Shown here: one piece after another, positions 8,903-17,573 of the stretch
Position numbering within the stretch: the first letter of the stretch is position 1
Layout: each line of letters opens with the position of its first letter
Assembly: GCA_044358835.1 (NCBI GenBank)
Contig: JBIKNF010000002.1
Coordinates: forward strand, 62,001-126,000
Reading direction: 5' to 3'
Length of the DNA stretch: 64,000 bases
Source: JAJTHC01 sp044358835
GTDB lineage: Bacteria > Cyanobacteriota > Vampirovibrionia > Vampirovibrionales > JAJTHC01
Program-made: the position numbers and the translations under genes
Notes under the pieces: generated by a model
Seen by the model: only the letters and a program-made list of their open reading frames with translations
Told to the model about the DNA's origin: nothing
Databases searched by the model: none

Positions 8903-10059
8903 GTTTGATCTGCATCTCCCGTTTTAAATGGGCCCAAGTCGAAGTCTTTACTATTGTATTCGTCTTCTTCGGTGACGGTGTGCCCTTTTTTGGTGGCACG
9001 GGCTACGCCATTTTTTAGCGTCTTGCTGGAACGACTGGCTGTTGAGGCCTTTGGCTTTTGAATGAGCTTGGTTTTTACGTTACCGCGGGCGTCAAAGTGC
9101 CGAGGGTTCATGGTCACTTCAATAATATCAGCCGTGACTTGCCGAATCTGTCCTTCCTTGATGGTGGAGCGACCTGAAAAAACCGCCCGTTCCAGATCCA
9201 TGTTCTTGCCTTTGCTCATGTAAAACACCGCTTTGGGGCCACGTGCCTTGTACGCTTCAAAATCTAAATCCACTGAACCACTTGCAATAAGCAATCCCTG
9301 TTGGCGATCAAACTGTTGGTAGGCCGCACGCAATAGAATAGGCTTAGGATTACCGGCCTGAATAACGCGGGTAAAGGCATTGCCTTCGGCCATAAAGATG
9401 TTTTGCTTAGGAACCAGAATAATTTGATGGGCGTAGACGTCGGCGTCTTTTTGGTGAAGCTTGGCCTCGCCTGTAAAGGTAATGCGTTCTGCGGAATTGT
9501 TGGCCCCTAAAACAAGCAAGGCTTGTGCAGCCGTGGCGTTGGCTTCGCTACTGGTGATGCGTACATCGCCTGAAGCCAACATTTGAGCACGTGATTTAAG
9601 GTACTGTTGCATGCTAGACTGAATACGAACGGGCGATTTTCCTTCTGGCGTAATGAAGGTGTCTACATTTCCACTCGCGGTAAAGGCTTCTTTTTTGAAG
9701 TCAAAAATCAAACCTTCACTATTGAGTGAATCCTTGCCTTTATTGACACTCACACCCCCTTCAAATTGAGCCACTGACGGTTGAGCATTAGCATCCATCA
9801 ACACTTTACCACGGGGGGCTTTAATCGTTGTTTCGCCTGAACGAACAATGACGTTACCCTTAAAATAGCTAATGTTATTTTTTAAATCAACGGTCTGTTC
9901 ATTGGCTTCAATCACCACAGCATTACCCATGGCTAAAAACTGTTCCGCCGCTTGTACGGGACGAGGTTCCAGCGGGGGCACCATGAACATGAAGCTAAAA
10001 AGGCCACAAACGCCAAGAAGACTGCTAATCCAAGCCTTCCACGATTTTGTTAAGTTCAT
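8899..10059 (-). CDS. LptA/OstA-like periplasmic LPS transport protein
   Basis: A protein of 386 residues starting with a signal-anchor (SLLGVCGLFSFMFMVPP) and followed by several OstA/LptA-type beta-jellyroll strands, such as ISYFKGNVIVRSGETTIKAPRG and related repeats to about residue 330. The tail is basic and then acidic. LptA-type proteins form the periplasmic bridge for LPS. At about twice the usual LptA length it may combine LptC- and LptA-like parts. First gene of the lpt operon; ATGA overlap with lptB. The membrane anchor and operon position are visible; the split of roles is inferred. Confidence 0.82.
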   Translation of the reverse strand: MNLTKSWKAWISSLLGVCGLFSFMFMVPPLEPRPVQAAEQFLAMGNAVVIEANEQTVDLKNNISYFKGNVIVRSGETTIKAPRGKVLMDANAQPSVAQFEGGVSVNKGKDSLNSEGLIFDFKKEAFTASGNVDTFITPEGKSPVRIQSSMQQYLKSRAQMLASGDVRITSSEANATAAQALLVLGANNSAERITFTGEAKLHQKDADVYAHQIILVPKQNIFMAEGNAFTRVIQAGNPKPILLRAAYQQFDRQQGLLIASGSVDLDFEAYKARGPKAVFYMSKGKNMDLERAVFSGRSTIKEGQIRQVTADIIEVTMNPRHFDARGNVKTKLIQKPKASTASRSSKTLKNGVARATKKGHTVTEEDEYNSKDFDLGPFKTGDADQT

Positions 10060-10134
10060 AAACAGGGAGACCTCAAAGTAAACGTCATGACCCTGTTATT
10101 CTAGCACAGAAACAAAATAAAGCGAGAACTCGCC

Positions 10135-10536
10135 CTAATTCTCTGATTCTAGTAAGCGACGTGTTTCGGCGTCTAATTGCGAAACAAGGGCTTCTTTGGC
10201 TCGCGCCGCTTGGCTATGGCCCGATTGTTCGGCCAAGCTTAACCAGTGGTAAGCGTCCTTGACGTTACGAACCACCCCCCAGCCCTTCATGTACATTAAG
10301 CCGAGTTGATATTGAGATTCTGCATGCCCGGCTTGAGCAGCGTTGGTGAAGAGTTGAACGGCCTTGGTTTTGTCTCCGTTTGCGAAAGCGGTTTTGGCTT
10401 GCGAATAGGTGCTTTCAAGATTGATTTCATCTCTGGCGGAAGCGATTGTTTCTGGCAAGAAAAACAGGACGCCTAAAACACTAAAAAGAAGCGCAGTACC
10501 TAAAAACCACTGAATGGGATTGCTTTTTTTAGACAT
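10135..10536 (-). CDS. Sel1-repeat protein with membrane anchor
   Basis: A product of 133 residues. An N-terminal hydrophobic segment (FLGTALLFSVLGVLFFLP) is followed by about two Sel1/TPR-like repeats, with the diagnostic AGHAESQYQLGLMYMKGWGV and the partner unit DAYHWLSLAEQSGHSQA. Sel1 repeats are protein-protein interaction scaffolds, so it is likely a periplasmic adaptor. ATG 10536 is chosen because AGGAG lies nine bases before it. The longer TTG start at 10554 overlaps that site. It follows no clear operon. Confidence 0.8.
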   Translation of the reverse strand: MSKKSNPIQWFLGTALLFSVLGVLFFLPETIASARDEINLESTYSQAKTAFANGDKTKAVQLFTNAAQAGHAESQYQLGLMYMKGWGVVRNVKDAYHWLSLAEQSGHSQAARAKEALVSQLDAETRRLLESEN

Positions 10537-10698
10537 GAAAACAGACTCCTTCAAAACTCTCGTGATGTTGATTGGATCGCCTTGTTAGTTTAGACAATTT
10601 ATGAACGCTTTGTCAAGACTTAGGCGAATGCGCTTGAAATCTTACAACAGGCGGGGGAATGGTGTACAAAAAACACCATGAAAGATATTCCGCAAAAA

Positions 10699-11364
10699 TT
10701 AATCCTGAGTCTGCTGAAAATACAGACGCATGAGTTGACGTTGACGTTTATAATCAGGGCAATACCGTGCGACTAAAGCCCAAAAACGTTTACTGTGGTT
10801 GGCTTCCTGAAAATGAGCCAGTTCATGCAAAATGAGGTATCGAAAGGCTTCTGCTGGAATGGCTTGCCCCAAACAATAACGAGACACCGTCATCACCCCG
10901 ATCCGTAAATTGACTTGAGCCAAGTGTGACACTTTTGAACGCCCTATTTTGACGTCCTTTAAAGGGGCTTGAAAGGTGCTTGCATTTAACTGGTGAACAT
11001 AGGCCTTGAGTTCAGAAAGGGTTTGAATGGAAAGGCTTGGCGCACCATGGGCCAGATCTTCAGCGTGCAAGGATTCCATAGACAACCGATGCCGTTGCTG
11101 TTTAAAATGAACGTGCGAAAGTTTGATCACCAATTCATCAATGGCATGTTGTTTCAAGCGTTTGGACCAATGGGGCGGAAGGGTGATAACGGCCGTGTTT
11201 CCTAAAATACGCCCTGAAGCCCGCTTGGCTCGCGCGGATTCCTTGAGTGAAACCGGTAAGCCCGTATGAAGCACCAAGGCTTTAAGGGGGAATTCTTCCT
11301 GCTCTTTAGACGCGTGAAAGGAGGAAAGAACGGGTTGTAAAAACGACAGTAACGACTGTTGCAT
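10699..11364 (-). CDS. YgjP/DUF45-type zinc metallopeptidase-like protein
   Basis: A protein of 221 residues with the zinc-binding HELAH motif near residue 188, followed by HSKRFWALVARYCPDY. This is the signature of the M48-like YgjP family (WLM/DUF45 clan, SprT-like). The third ligand is probably the histidine of NHSKRF. The cellular role of the family is not settled. It ends a minus-strand operon: ribF stops five bases upstream of its ATG. Fusion or truncation is not apparent. Confidence 0.85.
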   Translation of the reverse strand: MQQSLLSFLQPVLSSFHASKEQEEFPLKALVLHTGLPVSLKESARAKRASGRILGNTAVITLPPHWSKRLKQHAIDELVIKLSHVHFKQQRHRLSMESLHAEDLAHGAPSLSIQTLSELKAYVHQLNASTFQAPLKDVKIGRSKVSHLAQVNLRIGVMTVSRYCLGQAIPAEAFRYLILHELAHFQEANHSKRFWALVARYCPDYKRQRQLMRLYFQQTQD

Positions 11365-11369
11365 TCGCC

Positions 11370-12401
11370 TTATACCTCTACAATACTTCTACAGTCAAGG
11401 GGCATTAACCCCTGTTGTGGATGCTCCCGATGCCACGCGCGGGCTTTTTCAACGTCCTGCGTGATTTGGCGGGTCAGGGCCTCCACATTTTCAAAGCGAA
11501 TTTCGTCTCTTAAACGCTGGTGAAAAACGACTTCGGCGGGTTGTTGCCACCAATTTTCATAGGCAAAGACTTCCAGCACGTGGGATTCTATCTTGACAGA
11601 AGAGCCTTCATTCACGGTGGGGGCAGTGCCTACGTTGGTGACACTTTTAAATACCTGCCCCGCCGTAATCGTATGGGTGATATACACACCATTTTTGGGA
11701 ATAATTTTTTCCGCTTCAGTGGGTTGAATGTTGAGCGTAGGGAATCCAAGTGTTCGGCCTAATTGACGCCCTGCTTGGGTTTTGCCTAAAACGCGATAGG
11801 CCCTACCCAGTAAAAGGCTCGCTTCTTTTACATCGCCTTTGCCAAGAAGATGGCGAATCCAGGTGCTGGAAATGGCCAGCGTATTTGATTCTTCCGCCAA
11901 ATGCGTAGGAGGCAAAGCTTCAACAACGCTGACGCCAATGCCTAAGCGTTCGGCATTTTCAAGCAACCAATCGGCATTGCCTTGACGCTGAAAGCCAAAA
12001 TGAAAGTCATAGCCCACCACCACATGCACCGCACCGAGTTGCGCTTTCATAAAGTCTGTTATAAAGGCGGTGGCACTCATACGTCGAAAGGTTTCATTAA
12101 AGGGGGGCATGACCAATACATCAAGACCAAACCCACGACACAAGGCCATTTTTTCTTCCACACTGGCGAGTAAATAGGGCGCATGGGTTTTTTTAAGGTA
12201 GGCTTTAGGATGTGTTGAAAAACTAAAGACGCCTGCCCACGTGCCTAAGCGATGCGCTTCTTCTAACGTGCGCGAAAAGACGGCTTGATGCCCCAAATGC
12301 ACGCCGTCAAATACGCCAAGGGCATATACGCCCCCTTGCGATTTTAGGGCTTCTGGTAGGAAAATGGTTGCATCTAAACAAGTGAATGCAGGGGTTGACA
12401 T
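11370..12401 (-). CDS. ribF: Bifunctional riboflavin kinase/FMN adenylyltransferase
   Basis: Converts riboflavin to FMN and then to FAD. The N-terminal nucleotidyltransferase domain has the HxGH-type motif in GVFDGVHLGHQAVF near residue 28 and the ISST segment near 175. The C-terminal flavokinase domain has GRTLGFPTLNIQP and GVYIT. The 343-residue length is slightly long owing to a short C-terminal tail. Its ATG overlaps the stop of the upstream SIS gene by one base (TAATG), and the YgjP-like gene follows after five bases. Confidence 0.95.
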   Translation of the reverse strand: MSTPAFTCLDATIFLPEALKSQGGVYALGVFDGVHLGHQAVFSRTLEEAHRLGTWAGVFSFSTHPKAYLKKTHAPYLLASVEEKMALCRGFGLDVLVMPPFNETFRRMSATAFITDFMKAQLGAVHVVVGYDFHFGFQRQGNADWLLENAERLGIGVSVVEALPPTHLAEESNTLAISSTWIRHLLGKGDVKEASLLLGRAYRVLGKTQAGRQLGRTLGFPTLNIQPTEAEKIIPKNGVYITHTITAGQVFKSVTNVGTAPTVNEGSSVKIESHVLEVFAYENWWQQPAEVVFHQRLRDEIRFENVEALTRQITQDVEKARAWHREHPQQGLMPLDCRSIVEV

Positions 12402-13528
12402 TATAGAGGTTCCGCCACGAACTTGGTCAATCCATCCGCTTCTAAGCCCAAGGCATCCACGACGGCGACTGCCAGTGATTGAATCACCAGAAGCAGTAAG
12501 ACATCATCGGGCAAGGTAGTTTCCACCGCCAAATCAACCACATGGCCCAGTTCACCCAAGGCCTTGGGCAATGGAGGTGTGGATGCGGATCGGATCCATA
12601 ATTGCTTGAGCCGTGACGCGTGCGTAGCATCTACATGTTGAAGATGAAAGAACGCATCGGCGTAAAAGGCGGGGGCGTTGTCCACCGGTGGGACGTAAAC
12701 CAATAACGCCCAAGCCGATTGCTTACGGTGTAAAATCGAACGTGGCCCATGCTTAAAGCCTTCATGGTGATACGTCAAGACAGGCCGACTGAGTGTTTCC
12801 GTCCATTTTAAATGAACTTCATTTAAAACGGGCATCACGGTTTCAGCGCCAATAACAGCAATTGCGGTGTCTCGATCAGACTTTAATAAATCCACCGCCG
12901 CTTGCCACGCCGAATGTTCAGGCAACAGGCTTAACACACGCCGTATTTCAGGCGCCAGCTCCCCCAGTTCATGGGCAAAGGCATCTTCTTGTTTCAGTGA
13001 TTGCTTGGCCATGGCTTTTAGCGTAAAACTGGTGGCCATAAATGTTTTGGTTGCGGCAATCGCCTCTTCTTTTCCTGCGTGAAGAAAATACGGCGTCAAG
13101 CCTTGCCAAGCCTCTTCATCCAGCGATTCAGGGGAAGCATTCGTCAGTAGCAGCCCTTCTAAGTGGCCCCAAGTGGCCTTGGCTTTTTCAATCGAACGCA
13201 GTAAAGAAGCCGTTTTCCCGGATTGAGACACTGCAATGAGATAAGGCCTTAAAGCGTTTGTGTGGTGAAGTCTAGGTTGCCCTTCCGCAAGGTAAGCTTC
13301 TAGTTCCCACGGGTAAAAAAGCAAAACGCTGTGTTGAAGGTGCGCTTGAAGTAACGGCGTTAGTTGCCATTGGACTGCGTTATAGCTTGAGCCTTCGGCC
13401 ACAAAAATCCACGGTTGTAGGGGATTGAGTGGCAGTTTAGGCAGTTCAGCCAAGCGAGTGTTTAAGTCTTCTAGCACATGGGCTTGAGCCCTCACATCAT
13501 GCGCATCAATGAGCTTAGGGGGCGTCAT
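12401..13528 (-). CDS. SIS-domain sugar isomerase-like protein (GlmS C-domain type)
   Basis: A protein of 375 residues with two SIS (sugar isomerase) halves. FVAEGSSYNAVQW near residue 45 and LIAVSQSGKTASLLRSIE near 105 match the phosphosugar-binding loops of the GlmS isomerase domain; AIAATKTFMAT also fits. There is no N-terminal glutaminase domain with a catalytic Cys, so it cannot make glucosamine-6-phosphate from glutamine. A deaminase or aldose/ketose isomerase role (AgaS- or FrlB-like) is possible. It overlaps the preceding membrane gene by 14 bases and couples to ribF. Confidence 0.8.
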   Translation of the reverse strand: MTPPKLIDAHDVRAQAHVLEDLNTRLAELPKLPLNPLQPWIFVAEGSSYNAVQWQLTPLLQAHLQHSVLLFYPWELEAYLAEGQPRLHHTNALRPYLIAVSQSGKTASLLRSIEKAKATWGHLEGLLLTNASPESLDEEAWQGLTPYFLHAGKEEAIAATKTFMATSFTLKAMAKQSLKQEDAFAHELGELAPEIRRVLSLLPEHSAWQAAVDLLKSDRDTAIAVIGAETVMPVLNEVHLKWTETLSRPVLTYHHEGFKHGPRSILHRKQSAWALLVYVPPVDNAPAFYADAFFHLQHVDATHASRLKQLWIRSASTPPLPKALGELGHVVDLAVETTLPDDVLLLLVIQSLAVAVVDALGLEADGLTKFVAEPL

Positions 13529-14060
13529 TGGCGTCCCCTTGAGGCTCCGCTTGAGTCGATTCAGCAGGTGTAAAGGGTGAACGCAAGTGCTTTAAGTAAA
13601 TAAAACTACTGGTAATTAAGCCCATGCCCACCGCGATGTTGACGATTCCACGAATGAGCAAACTAACATCAAACACAGTCAAGCTTAAGCTAATCAATAG
13701 CATCACGCCAATCACAATCCAGCTTCGCAGGGGGTAGACATGGATGGCTTTTTGGGGTTCGCTTAAGGCTTCTAGGCGAATAATGTTGCGAATGGAAGAC
13801 TTGTTTAGGATGAACTTGCCTTTTAACATGCCCAGTAACAACGCCCCAAACACACAATACACCAGGACGCTAAAGGGTTGTTCGACTTGTATTAAAAAGT
13901 CGATGCCCCGCTTACTGAGGATGATTCCTCCGCTCATCCAAATGGCAAAGGCGAGACGCATCAGGGCGTAGCGGTCGAGTTTAAAGGGAATAATCGCGAG
14001 GATAACGGGGATTAACACCATAATAGAAAGGCGTGTGAGGGTTTGAGTGTCGAGCAACAT
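13515..14060 (-). CDS. Hypothetical multi-pass membrane protein
   Basis: A protein of 181 residues, mostly hydrophobic, with about five predicted membrane segments (LSIMVLIPVILAIIPF, LAFAIWMSGGIIL, LVYCVFGALLLGML, WIVIGVMLLISLSLTVF and IVNIAVGMGLITSSFIYL) and a polar tail. No family recognised. GGAGA lies ten bases before the ATG. It is the first gene of the operon with the SIS protein, ribF and the YgjP-like gene, and its end overlaps the SIS gene by 14 bases. Confidence 0.72.
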   Translation of the reverse strand: MLLDTQTLTRLSIMVLIPVILAIIPFKLDRYALMRLAFAIWMSGGIILSKRGIDFLIQVEQPFSVLVYCVFGALLLGMLKGKFILNKSSIRNIIRLEALSEPQKAIHVYPLRSWIVIGVMLLISLSLTVFDVSLLIRGIVNIAVGMGLITSSFIYLKHLRSPFTPAESTQAEPQGDANDAP

Positions 14061-14248
14061 GGCAGGCGTCTCCTTTTATTGTGGAACTGTTGTTATTATT
14101 CCATAAAAACAAAAATCGGACTATGTGGATTGAACAATCCGTTCCAATTCCTTTAGTTTTTAAAACACGTGGATTCTCACAAGTTGTAACAAGCGTTCAA
14201 CTGCACCCCGCCCGCGGTCGAAGCTCCTTCATAAAAGGAGATACGCGC

Positions 14249-14992
14249 ATGGTGAACTTCAACAACGGGTTTCGCATTCAATTGGGCCCTCTGACGGGGC
14301 TGGACAACGACTTCAACCAAGCCGTTTCAAAAATCAATCCCGCCCTTCCCAAATGGCAACAAGACATTGCCGTTTATAACGCCGCCGCCTTAGATATGAG
14401 CAACAGCACCCTGAGCTATAGTTCGTTTTATGATCCCAAGCGCTTGCACAAAGTCATGGGCAAAGTGGTTGACAACATGAGTTCGAGCTTTGCCCCCGGT
14501 TTAATGGAACAAATCTTCCCCAGTAAATTGTTTAACCCTGCGACCAACAGCAGTTTTGATTTTCTCAGCGTCCCCATGGATACCTTTTACAACATACTCA
14601 ACAACCCAACCTACGGTCAAGACGTCAAAGTCCCCGTGCAACTCGAACAAAACCCCAACACGGGCGTCGCCTTTCCTAGCCTACCCACCGTAGGCGCTGA
14701 AGCGCTCCACTTTGCGGCCATCGGTAATTTAGCGCCCTTTTATACCCCAGCCAACCCTTTTCAGCCGTATTCTAGCCTGTTTTACGGTGCGGGTCAGCCA
14801 ACCCTTGCGCAATTTCCGCTGAATCCGGGCTTACCTAATCGTGGGGGGTTCATTGTAACCCAACCTTATAATGAACGCCTGCGAGAACAAAACTTTTTTA
14901 AAGGTTTTGGGGTGTATCCGCCTTTGAGACAAAATCCGTTCCCTTTTCCGCCCTTGCCTTTAAAATACCAAACGTCTCGAAACAAGGGATAA
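14249..14992 (+). CDS. Hypothetical protein, lineage-specific
   Basis: A product of 247 residues with no recognised domain. It is rich in Pro, Asn, Phe and Tyr, especially in the last 80 residues (runs such as PFPFPPLPLKY). No signal peptide or membrane segment is evident. The start is ATG 14249, preceded by AAAGGAG at a spacing of about nine. An upstream in-frame extension to 14081 lacks a ribosome-binding site. Composition resembles the other Pro/Tyr/Asn-rich proteins of this window (38032-39084 and 54580-56803). Function unknown. Confidence 0.65.
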   Translation: MVNFNNGFRIQLGPLTGLDNDFNQAVSKINPALPKWQQDIAVYNAAALDMSNSTLSYSSFYDPKRLHKVMGKVVDNMSSSFAPGLMEQIFPSKLFNPATNSSFDFLSVPMDTFYNILNNPTYGQDVKVPVQLEQNPNTGVAFPSLPTVGAEALHFAAIGNLAPFYTPANPFQPYSSLFYGAGQPTLAQFPLNPGLPNRGGFIVTQPYNERLREQNFFKGFGVYPPLRQNPFPFPPLPLKYQTSRNKG

Positions 14993-15007
14993 CTCTTCTG
15001 AGATGAG

Positions 15008-15038
15008 TTGCATTAAACCGCTATGTTTGACTTATAAT
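15008..15038 (+). promoter_or_regulatory. Possible promoter of bioB
   Basis: TTGCAT (15008-15013) and a perfect TATAAT (15033-15038) lie upstream of bioB, but the spacer is 19 bases, longer than ideal. The -10 is the stronger element. Confidence 0.35.
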
Positions 15039-15075
15039 AAAAGGGCATGCACGCAAACTCACAAGGATGCCCTCT

Positions 15076-16062
15076 ATGTCGACCTGCTCCCCCAGTTCTG
15101 CCCCGCTCACCGAAAAAGCCATTGCCGTGGCAAGCGAAAAACTCGCTGAAATTAAGGCGCTTTATCATCAACCGTTTTTAACCTTGCTCTACCAAGCGGG
15201 GCAAGTGCATCAAGCGAATCAACGGGTGGGGGAAGTGCAGTTGGCGACACTCGCCAACATTAAAAGTGGTAAATGCCCTGAAGACTGTAAGTACTGCCCA
15301 CAATCCTCTCGATACAACACGGGGGTGGACACCTACGACTTGCCCAGTTTAGAAGAGATTCAATCCCAAGTTAGCCAAGCCAAAGCCAATGGGGCCAGTC
15401 GGTTTTGCATGGGGGCTGCATGGCGCACCCCCCCCAACGAAGAAGCCTTTGCCCACGTGTTAAACATGGTCAAAGCGGTTAAAGCCGAAGGCTTAGAAGC
15501 TTGCGTGACTTTGGGAATGATTGACGCCAAGCAAGCCGAACGTCTGAAAGAAGCGGGTTTAACCGCGTATAATCATAATTTAGACACGTCGCCTCACTAT
15601 TATAAGGAAGTCATTACGACTCGTAGCTATGAAGACCGTCTGCAGACGCTACAAGCGGTGGGTCGTGCGGGGTTACAAGTGTGCTGTGGCGGGATTTTAG
15701 GCATGGGTGAAAGTGAAGATCAGCGCCTAGAACTACTCGCTGCCTTAATGGCTTTAGAGCATCCGCCTGAATCAATTCCCATTAACTGCTTGGTTGCCGT
15801 AGAAGGGACTCCGCTTGAACATCAGCCCCCTGTGGACCCATTAGAATTGGTGCGCTTAATTGCCACCACGCGTATTTTCTTTCCACACGCCAAGGTCAGG
15901 CTTTCAGCAGGGCGTTTAACGTTAAGTGATGAAGCGCAAGCCTTGTGCTTTTTGGCAGGGGCGAACTCCATTTTTAGTGGAGAAACACTGTTGACAACAC
16001 CGAACCCCCAAGCCAGTCGGGATGCTCAACTGTTTGCCAAGCTTAAGCTCGTAGCAGTATAA
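15076..16062 (+). CDS. bioB: Biotin synthase
   Basis: Radical SAM enzyme that inserts sulfur into dethiobiotin, the last step of biotin synthesis. The 328-residue product has the CxxxCxxC cluster motif in KCPEDCKYCPQSS near residue 64, then YNHNLDTSPHYY, CCGGILGMGES and VRLSAGR, the set that ligates the auxiliary 2Fe-2S cluster. ATG 15076 is preferred over 15067 because AAGGA lies eight bases before it and would be too close to the upstream ATG. No other bio genes are adjacent. Confidence 0.96.
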   Translation: MSTCSPSSAPLTEKAIAVASEKLAEIKALYHQPFLTLLYQAGQVHQANQRVGEVQLATLANIKSGKCPEDCKYCPQSSRYNTGVDTYDLPSLEEIQSQVSQAKANGASRFCMGAAWRTPPNEEAFAHVLNMVKAVKAEGLEACVTLGMIDAKQAERLKEAGLTAYNHNLDTSPHYYKEVITTRSYEDRLQTLQAVGRAGLQVCCGGILGMGESEDQRLELLAALMALEHPPESIPINCLVAVEGTPLEHQPPVDPLELVRLIATTRIFFPHAKVRLSAGRLTLSDEAQALCFLAGANSIFSGETLLTTPNPQASRDAQLFAKLKLVAV

Positions 16063-16125
16063 GTAAGAAAAGACGGCTGTCTGCTTTAATCCGTCCCATC
16101 AATTCAGAAATGGAACAAGCGTTCA

Positions 16126-16154
16126 TAGACTTTTCTTTCGCAATTTGTTACAAT
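16126..16154 (+). promoter_or_regulatory. Possible promoter of the slipin gene
   Basis: TAGACT (16126-16131) and TACAAT (16149-16154) are separated by 17 bases and end about 40 bases before the slipin ATG. The -10 has one mismatch to the consensus. Confidence 0.4.
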
Positions 16155-16195
16155 GCAGGCAAATGCTATGTAATATAAAAAGGAGCGTCGTTAAC

Positions 16196-17044
16196 ATGGA
16201 AGAGTTTAACATTATTAATTTAATCGTACAGGTCGTGATTGGCTTAACCGCCTTACGCATTTTGTTTAGCTGGGTACGCATTTTTAACGAATACGAACGT
16301 GGCGTCGTCTTTCGTTTGGGGAAGGTAAAAGCTCGTGCCTTAGGGCCTGGAATCGGGATTGTGGTTCCCTTGCTTGACAAAATGGTAAAAGTGGACATGC
16401 GCACGGTGACGCTGGATGTTGCTCCGCAAGACGTGATTACGAAGGACAACATCACTGCGCGGGTTTCTGCTGTGGTGTACTATCGTGTGGCGGATCCTGT
16501 TAAGGCCGTTGTTTCGATTGAAAACTATGCGTATGCCACCAGTCAATCCGCACAAAGTATATTGCGTTCAATCATCGGCCAGTTTGAATTAGACAGCGTG
16601 CTTTCTAACCGTAAAGCCATTTCTGAACAGCTTGAAGTGATTATTGATGATCAAACAGAACCGTGGGGAATAAAAGTCATTAACGTGGATATTAAGGATG
16701 TTGAGCTGCCTGCGGATATGCAACGCGCCATTGCGCGACAAGCGGAAGCCGAGCGTGAGCGTCGAGCCAAAATCATTGGGGCAGACGCTGAATTTCAAGC
16801 CGCTGAAAAGCTCTGTCAAGCCGCTCAATTGATGGAACGCTACCCCATGGCGTTGCAAATGCGTTACTTGCAAACGCTGGCTGAAATTAGCACAGAAAAC
16901 TCCAGTACGGTTGTATTCCCTGTGCCTATAGACATTCTTTCCGCCTTTAAGGATTTTGCCGTCAGTCACACGGCGAAGGCTTCTTTGTTACCCGTGATTC
17001 AATCTGCCCCGTTACAGCCCCAAGCGGACAGCCACGAATTTTAA
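16196..17044 (+). CDS. Slipin / stomatin-like SPFH membrane protein
   Basis: A 282-residue SPFH-domain protein of the slipin (bacterial stomatin) type. An N-terminal hydrophobic anchor (IINLIVQVVIGLTALRILF) is followed by EYERGVVFRLGKV, GPGIGIVVPLLDKM and the DVAPQDVITKDNI core, then the coiled RQAEAERERRAKIIGADAE helix. Such proteins oligomerise as membrane-domain scaffolds. The start is ATG 16196, behind AGGAG; a frame extension to 16145 lacks one. The partner NfeD gene often found next to slipins is absent here. A long inverted repeat follows the stop. Confidence 0.92.
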   Translation: MEEFNIINLIVQVVIGLTALRILFSWVRIFNEYERGVVFRLGKVKARALGPGIGIVVPLLDKMVKVDMRTVTLDVAPQDVITKDNITARVSAVVYYRVADPVKAVVSIENYAYATSQSAQSILRSIIGQFELDSVLSNRKAISEQLEVIIDDQTEPWGIKVINVDIKDVELPADMQRAIARQAEAERERRAKIIGADAEFQAAEKLCQAAQLMERYPMALQMRYLQTLAEISTENSSTVVFPVPIDILSAFKDFAVSHTAKASLLPVIQSAPLQPQADSHEF

Positions 17045-17075
17045 GCTGTTATAGTGTTCGATAGATAGTAGATAC

Positions 17076-17129
17076 TTTTAAATAACAATGCCCCCTTGTT
17101 TATTTGGAAGGTGGCATTGTTATTTAAAA
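17076..17129. terminator. Long stem-loop between slipin and tRNA-Trp
   Basis: A perfect 17-bp inverted repeat (17076-17092 paired with 17113-17129) ends in TTTAAAA and sits between the convergent slipin and tRNA-Trp genes. It could terminate transcription in both directions. Confidence 0.6.
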
Positions 17130-17136
17130 TGAAAAA

Positions 17137-17209
17137 CGCGCCCCGTAGGACTTGAACCCACGACATTCGGCTTTGGAGACCGACGTTCTACCAACTGAAC
17201 TAGGGACGC
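17137..17209 (-). tRNA. tRNA-Trp (CCA)
   Basis: A 73-base cloverleaf on the minus strand. The acceptor stem is GCGTCCC/GGGGCGC with one G-U pair, and the loop CTCCAAA gives anticodon CCA. Discriminator G, CCA tail not encoded. It lies just downstream of rpmG, keeping the common rpmG-trpT order, but secE and nusG do not follow. Confidence 0.95.
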
Positions 17210-17228
17210 ATTTTAGAATAATAAAGCG

Positions 17229-17390
17229 TTACTTTGTTTCTTTATGCAAGGTGTGAGAACGACATTTGGGGCAGAACTTATTCATTTCCAAGCGTTCACG
17301 ATGCACCTGCTGATTTTTAACGGTTTGATAGTTTCGTTCTTGGCAATCATTACAGGCAAGGGTAATTTTGCGTTTTACTTTTAAGCCCAT
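17229..17390 (-). CDS. rpmG: 50S ribosomal protein L33
   Basis: A 53-residue protein, MGLKVKRKITLACNDCQERN at the start, with two CxxC pairs (CNDC and CPKC) that form the zinc ribbon of zinc-binding L33. The pattern NYQTVKN and LEMNKFCPKCRSHTLHKETK is diagnostic. L33 belongs to the large ribosomal subunit near the E site. The start is ATG 17390, with a weak GGAG about 13 bases upstream. tRNA-Trp follows 19 bases downstream on the same strand, as in many bacteria. The Zn-ligand cysteines are intact, so it is the Zn-dependent paralogue type. Confidence 0.95.
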   Translation of the reverse strand: MGLKVKRKITLACNDCQERNYQTVKNQQVHRERLEMNKFCPKCRSHTLHKETK

Positions 17391-17542
17391 TGGTGCAAGA
17401 CTCCAGAATTAAAGCGGTACAAATCAGAAGGTGTTTATAGTATCACTTAAAAACACGCCAGCGTCAACCCATTTTCAATCAAGGCTACAGTCCCTAGTGA
17501 TTCATAAGCGGGTGAACGTTTGTAAATCAGGGAAAAGCAAGA

Positions 17543-17573
17543 AAAGAAAAATACTCCCAAGGGGATTCGAACC
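17543..17573 (+). repeat. Left att site (31-bp direct repeat of tRNA-Glu 3' end)
   Basis: These 31 bases are identical to 32549-32579, which contains the 3' end of tRNA-Glu. This is the usual signature of site-specific integration into a tRNA gene, with the original tRNA restored at the right and a duplicate 3' piece left here. Confidence 0.88.

Noticed and set aside
12401..13528. Full glucosamine-6-phosphate synthase (GlmS)
   Set aside because: Only the SIS half is present; the N-terminal glutaminase domain with its catalytic Cys is missing.
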